A stretch of DNA of 35,783 nt, taken from positions 1 to 35,783 of the forward strand of contig JAWQRN010000156.1 of the NCBI GenBank assembly GCA_033557685.1, in the 5' to 3' direction. A program made the translations under genes and the position numbers. The DNA comes from Sperchopsis tessellata (Eukaryota > Arthropoda > Insecta > Coleoptera > Hydrophilidae). Positions 32,926 through 35,783 of the stretch are shown here, piece by piece (within the stretch, counting starts at the first letter, position 1; each line of letters opens with the position of its first letter). The notes under the pieces are model-generated. The model did no database searches and was not told where the DNA came from. It saw nothing but the letters and a program-made list of their open reading frames with translations.

Positions 32926-32993
32926 ATGTTGATTTCATTATTTGTTAAATTTAAAGTTGTTAAACTGAACACTTTTTTGTCTTAATTTTTATC

Positions 32994-32999
32994 AATAAA
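32994..32999 (+). promoter_or_regulatory. Polyadenylation signal of Nup50
   Basis: AATAAA 68 nt after the stop, in T-rich surroundings. Confidence 0.6.
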
Positions 33000-33465
33000 A
33001 ATAATATTATTATTTTGCCTCTTATTCAAACCTTATATTATAAATTTTAAAATGATATGATGTTTAATATTAAGATTAGTGTAAATGCTATAAAACAGTC
33101 CATTAAATAATTGAGGGCAGCAAAAATGTTTCAATTTGTCAAAAAAGTTCACAGTATTTTTTCTGCTCTTTAAAGGACTACAAAGTTGACCAGGACAGAA
33201 GTGCAGTAATAAAAGGGCTTATTATGCAGAAGGTTGAGGGATGAAATTTTACCAAAACAAACTTTTTGAAGGAGTTGAAATATCTTACGTTGATAAGATT
33301 TGTTAGGAGACTGCTGTTCCAGACTAGATTTCTCCAGTTTTTCCTTGTTATTGCACCACATCAATAAACAGCTTATCAATTTAATATACTTAGTCTGGGA
33401 TGGACTAGTATCAATTTCTACTATTGAAATTGTATGCAAAAATGAAAATAAGATAATCTTCTTCA
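33000..33465. other. Intergenic stretch, nothing recognised
   Basis: Open frames on both strands at 33170-33482 overlap each other and show no domain. Confidence 0.5.
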
Positions 33466-33540
33466 GGTTTTCCGGGAGATAACCGTGTATTGGTTTTTGT
33501 TTTTGCCGACGTTTCGTCTGCCGTTGCAGGAGACATTATC
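33466..33540. repeat. Possible retroelement terminus (Penelope-like motif)
   Basis: GGTTTTCCGGGAGATAACCG, then GCCGACGTTTCGTCTGCCGT and GCAGGAGACATTATCAAG, resemble a phrase often seen at ends of Penelope-like and related insect repeats (GACGTTTCG followed by a CATTATCAAG-like phrase). No protein-coding part of such an element is next to it, so assignment is tentative. Confidence 0.35.
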
Positions 33541-33544
33541 AAGA

Positions 33545-33668
33545 CATGTAGCTCTTAAAAGTGCTAATTAAACATTGCCATATAGCTCTGAAAAGTACTA
33601 ATTGTAGGTGCTGACCGGCTCTAAAAAGTGCTAATAATAGAATAACATGTAGCTCACAAGTGCTAGTC
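33545..33668. repeat. Degenerate tandem repeats of about 36-38 bp
   Basis: Four imperfect units share (A)GCTCT-AAAAGTGCTAAT: starting near 33545, 33580, 33616 and 33654. They directly follow the GACGTTTCG motif and could be the internal repeats of the same element. Confidence 0.6.
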
Positions 33669-33823
33669 AAGAACTGAATTAAGAGTAAAATATGTTTAAG
33701 AACAAGAATGAAATTGTAAATACTTATGGTTGAAAGTAAAAAATTATACACGTAAATTATACTTATTGATCAGATGACATGAAGTTTGAACACATTTTAG
33801 AGAATATATTTTTATATTTAATG

Positions 33824-33909
33824 AGCTATACTATGTGATGTGTCTTAAATGAACTAAAGTAATAGCTTATACTGTGTGATGTGTCTTAAATGAACTAAAG
33901 TAATAGCTT
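33824..33909. repeat. 40-bp tandem duplication
   Basis: GTGATGTGTCTTAAATGAAC followed by TAAAGTAATAGCTT occurs twice in a row with a period of about 40 bp and one or two differences (ACTATGTG versus ACTGTGTG). Confidence 0.9.
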
Positions 33910-35247
33910 CATCTCCCCTTAATAACATCCCATTGTGTTTCAACAAAATTTGTATCAGCTTTTTGTAAAAAAAAATTTAAAATTTTCTTTAATTCTATAC
34001 ATTTTATATTGAAATCGCTACAAATTTTTCTTACTGCATGTGATGGTTCCTTTGACCACTTAAAAATGTCCTAGAAATGTTTTTTTGTCAAAACAGGTGT
34101 TGACACTATATTTTCACTTTTATTTAATTCAGAGAAGTGATAATTTTCACTTCCAGCATAGTCTATAACTGTTATCACTGACTTCTTCTTTCTATATTTT
34201 TATCCCCATACCTTTAATTTTTGAATCTCAAAGCGCATCATCCTAATTTCTCTAACCTTGACAAGTAAAAATAAGCAATAAATTACTAAACAGAATATTG
34301 TTATGTTTCTACATACATGCAGTTTTTTAATCTGTACTGTTTTTAAAAATATAAGCTGAGCACAGGATTCAGAGATCAAGGTGTAGTAAGATTGACGAGA
34401 AACCAATCATGTACCATTAGAGGGCCATAAGTAACACCCGGCTGTCGTTACAGGTGAACTATATGCATTTGTCTATTTTAATAATACATTGCAACTGTGT
34501 TTCCCTGAAAATCCCATCTGCACCATACATTTGCTAGTAGTAAACAGGGTGAGTACCGACCCACTATCTGATTCAAAACTTTAAATACCTGTACCTTTAA
34601 TTTTTAATATTTTATGAAAAATAATTAACAAAATATTAAACTTAATAATAGAAAATTATGGCGGACTAATTTGATAGTAGGCAATTTAGGTAAAATGTTA
34701 TCACTACCGCCGAGCGCTCTGTATATGATCTTGCACCGATTTAACAACGCAAACTGCCAAATAAAACCTAAAGCCACACAGTGTCAGGTTATTGGCGTGG
34801 TAGGTATAAGGGTATAGGACACTTGTAACCAAGCACTACGGTGTAGTTTTCAAAATGGGAAAATAATGCTCAGAGTTACTTGTACGCTTTACAAGTTTCC
34901 AGTCTTAAATCTGTTAGTTGTGATGGGGGTGGCCTATACAGCGGAAACACAATTTCTCTCAAAACAAAGGTTATGAGTAGGTCTGTATAAAAAATTTAAA
35001 ACTGCACGAAATATAGTTCTATCGTAGTTTCAATGCTGAGGTGTTTTGAAATTAAGCATAAAGTTCTTCATATTTTAACATTATTACTTTTATCACAGAA
35101 TAGTATAAGAAAGTGGCGTTTCTCCTACACCCACCCCTCTAAACTTGTATAATATAGCAAATTATATTCAGGAGTTTCTATAGCGACAGTAAATATTAAA
35201 TCGAAATAGAACGTCAGATTTTCCATTTGAAGTGTACATAGATTGCA
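33910..35247. other. Intergenic stretch upstream of the terminal gene
   Basis: No supported gene. The open frame at 34200-34406 (minus) is hydrophobic and has no homology I recognise. The last few hundred bases probably contain the promoter of the gene starting at 35248. Confidence 0.5.
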
Positions 35248-35466
35248 ATGCCGCCAAATGAACAAGCCGAGTTTGATGTTTGTCTTTCACCAGAGTGGTC
35301 TCCTCCTCAAACACCGTTTTTAATTCAAACTCCGCCAACGGAAACCAGCACTTCTGAGTCGGAACATGAATTTGTTACCACTTTACCCACCATGGACATC
35401 AGTCCTACTATTACGTTGTACGGAAGGATTCACATACCAGTTGAACAGAACCTCAAGGATTTATTG
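35248..35466 (+). CDS. First exon of an unrecognised gene (partial)
   Basis: 73 codons start at ATG 35248 (context TGCAATGC) and end KDLL at a good donor, TTG|GTAATT, phase 0. The peptide is acidic and rich in Pro, Ser and Thr (LSPEWSPPQTPFLIQTPP, then TETSTSESEHEF). Several SP/TP sites suggest a disordered, phosphorylatable N-terminus. It then becomes more ordered (TITLYGRIHIPVEQNLKDLL). Past the donor the frame turns AT-rich and low-complexity, as expected for intron. The remaining exons lie beyond the window, so I cannot name the protein. Confidence 0.6.
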
Positions 35467-35783
35467 GTAATTTTTATTGTTTTATCAAATTTTATTTTGA
35501 CAAATGTAAAATATATAAACAGTAAAATAGTACTATCTCATTAATAATTGATGCGTTCACATAAATCCAAATAGCAACACATAATATAACTCGCAAAATC
35601 AGCAGCTGGAGAAATTATCTTTTATTTTCGCTTAACGCGCAAACCATAATTTTAATATCGCAAGTTAACGAACGTCTTCCTATCGATGATATACTGTTTG
35701 TTGAGCTCTGTTACCCATTACTTGTATGCTCATTCATAGATATATACTAGAAGGGCTATATATTAGAATATCTTATATATATA
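35467..35783 (+). other. Start of intron 1 of the terminal gene
   Basis: AT-rich, with no acceptor plus open frame convincing enough to call another exon before the window ends. Confidence 0.45.

Noticed and set aside
32625..32972. 115-codon minus-strand open frame
   Set aside because: Antisense to the Nup50 Ran-binding domain and stop region.
1..35783. CRISPR arrays, bacterial operons or phage genes
   Set aside because: No spaced direct-repeat arrays, and gene structure is eukaryotic throughout.

Overview
This is nuclear DNA of an animal, almost certainly an insect. It is strongly AT-rich, the genes are split by GT-AG introns, the introns are full of decayed mariner, hAT and non-LTR elements, and three conserved metazoan genes can be assembled exon by exon. 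The mobile-element mix would fit a beetle or another holometabolous insect, but I cannot fix the order from this sequence alone. There are no operons, rRNA, tRNA or CRISPR arrays.

Layout. Positions 1-2640 hold three old transposon relics: a plus-strand non-LTR reverse transcriptase, a minus-strand non-LTR reverse transcriptase tail and a plus-strand hAT transposase. Positions 3312-18557 (minus strand) carry a seven-exon gene for a 459-residue, two-Ig-domain, single-pass membrane protein that I identify as FAM187-like. Every intron phase joins, and the split first-Ig cysteine is rebuilt by splicing. Its large introns contain two dead mariner-like elements, TA microsatellites and several unnamed repeats. 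About 310 bp away, in divergent orientation, LIN-9 (18868-23265, plus strand) starts with a tiny exon of six codons plus one base. It then crosses a 2.6 kb intron into one large exon with a DIRP domain and a Tudor-like domain. Nup50 (25121-32925, plus strand) follows. It has two exons separated by a 6.4 kb intron holding a split RTE-like retrotransposon and a nearly complete but inactivated mariner (29900-31164, with inverted termini and TA target duplication). From 33000 on there is repeat-rich intergenic DNA, then the first exon (35248-35466) of an unrecognised gene that runs off the window.

Function. LIN-9 is a core subunit of the MuvB/DREAM cell-cycle transcription complex. Nup50 is a mobile nuclear-basket nucleoporin that helps importin recycling through a Ran-binding domain. 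The FAM187-like protein is a surface or secretory-pathway Ig protein whose role is not established to my knowledge. The three are not obviously one pathway, but FAM187-like and LIN-9 may share a bidirectional promoter.

I found no convincing new multi-gene system. The observations most worth checking are the overlapping upstream ORF and YY1-like motif at the LIN-9 start codon, the FAM187-like gene model, and several unnamed repeat families at 8.4, 12.7, 14.5, 16.4 and 33.5 kb.
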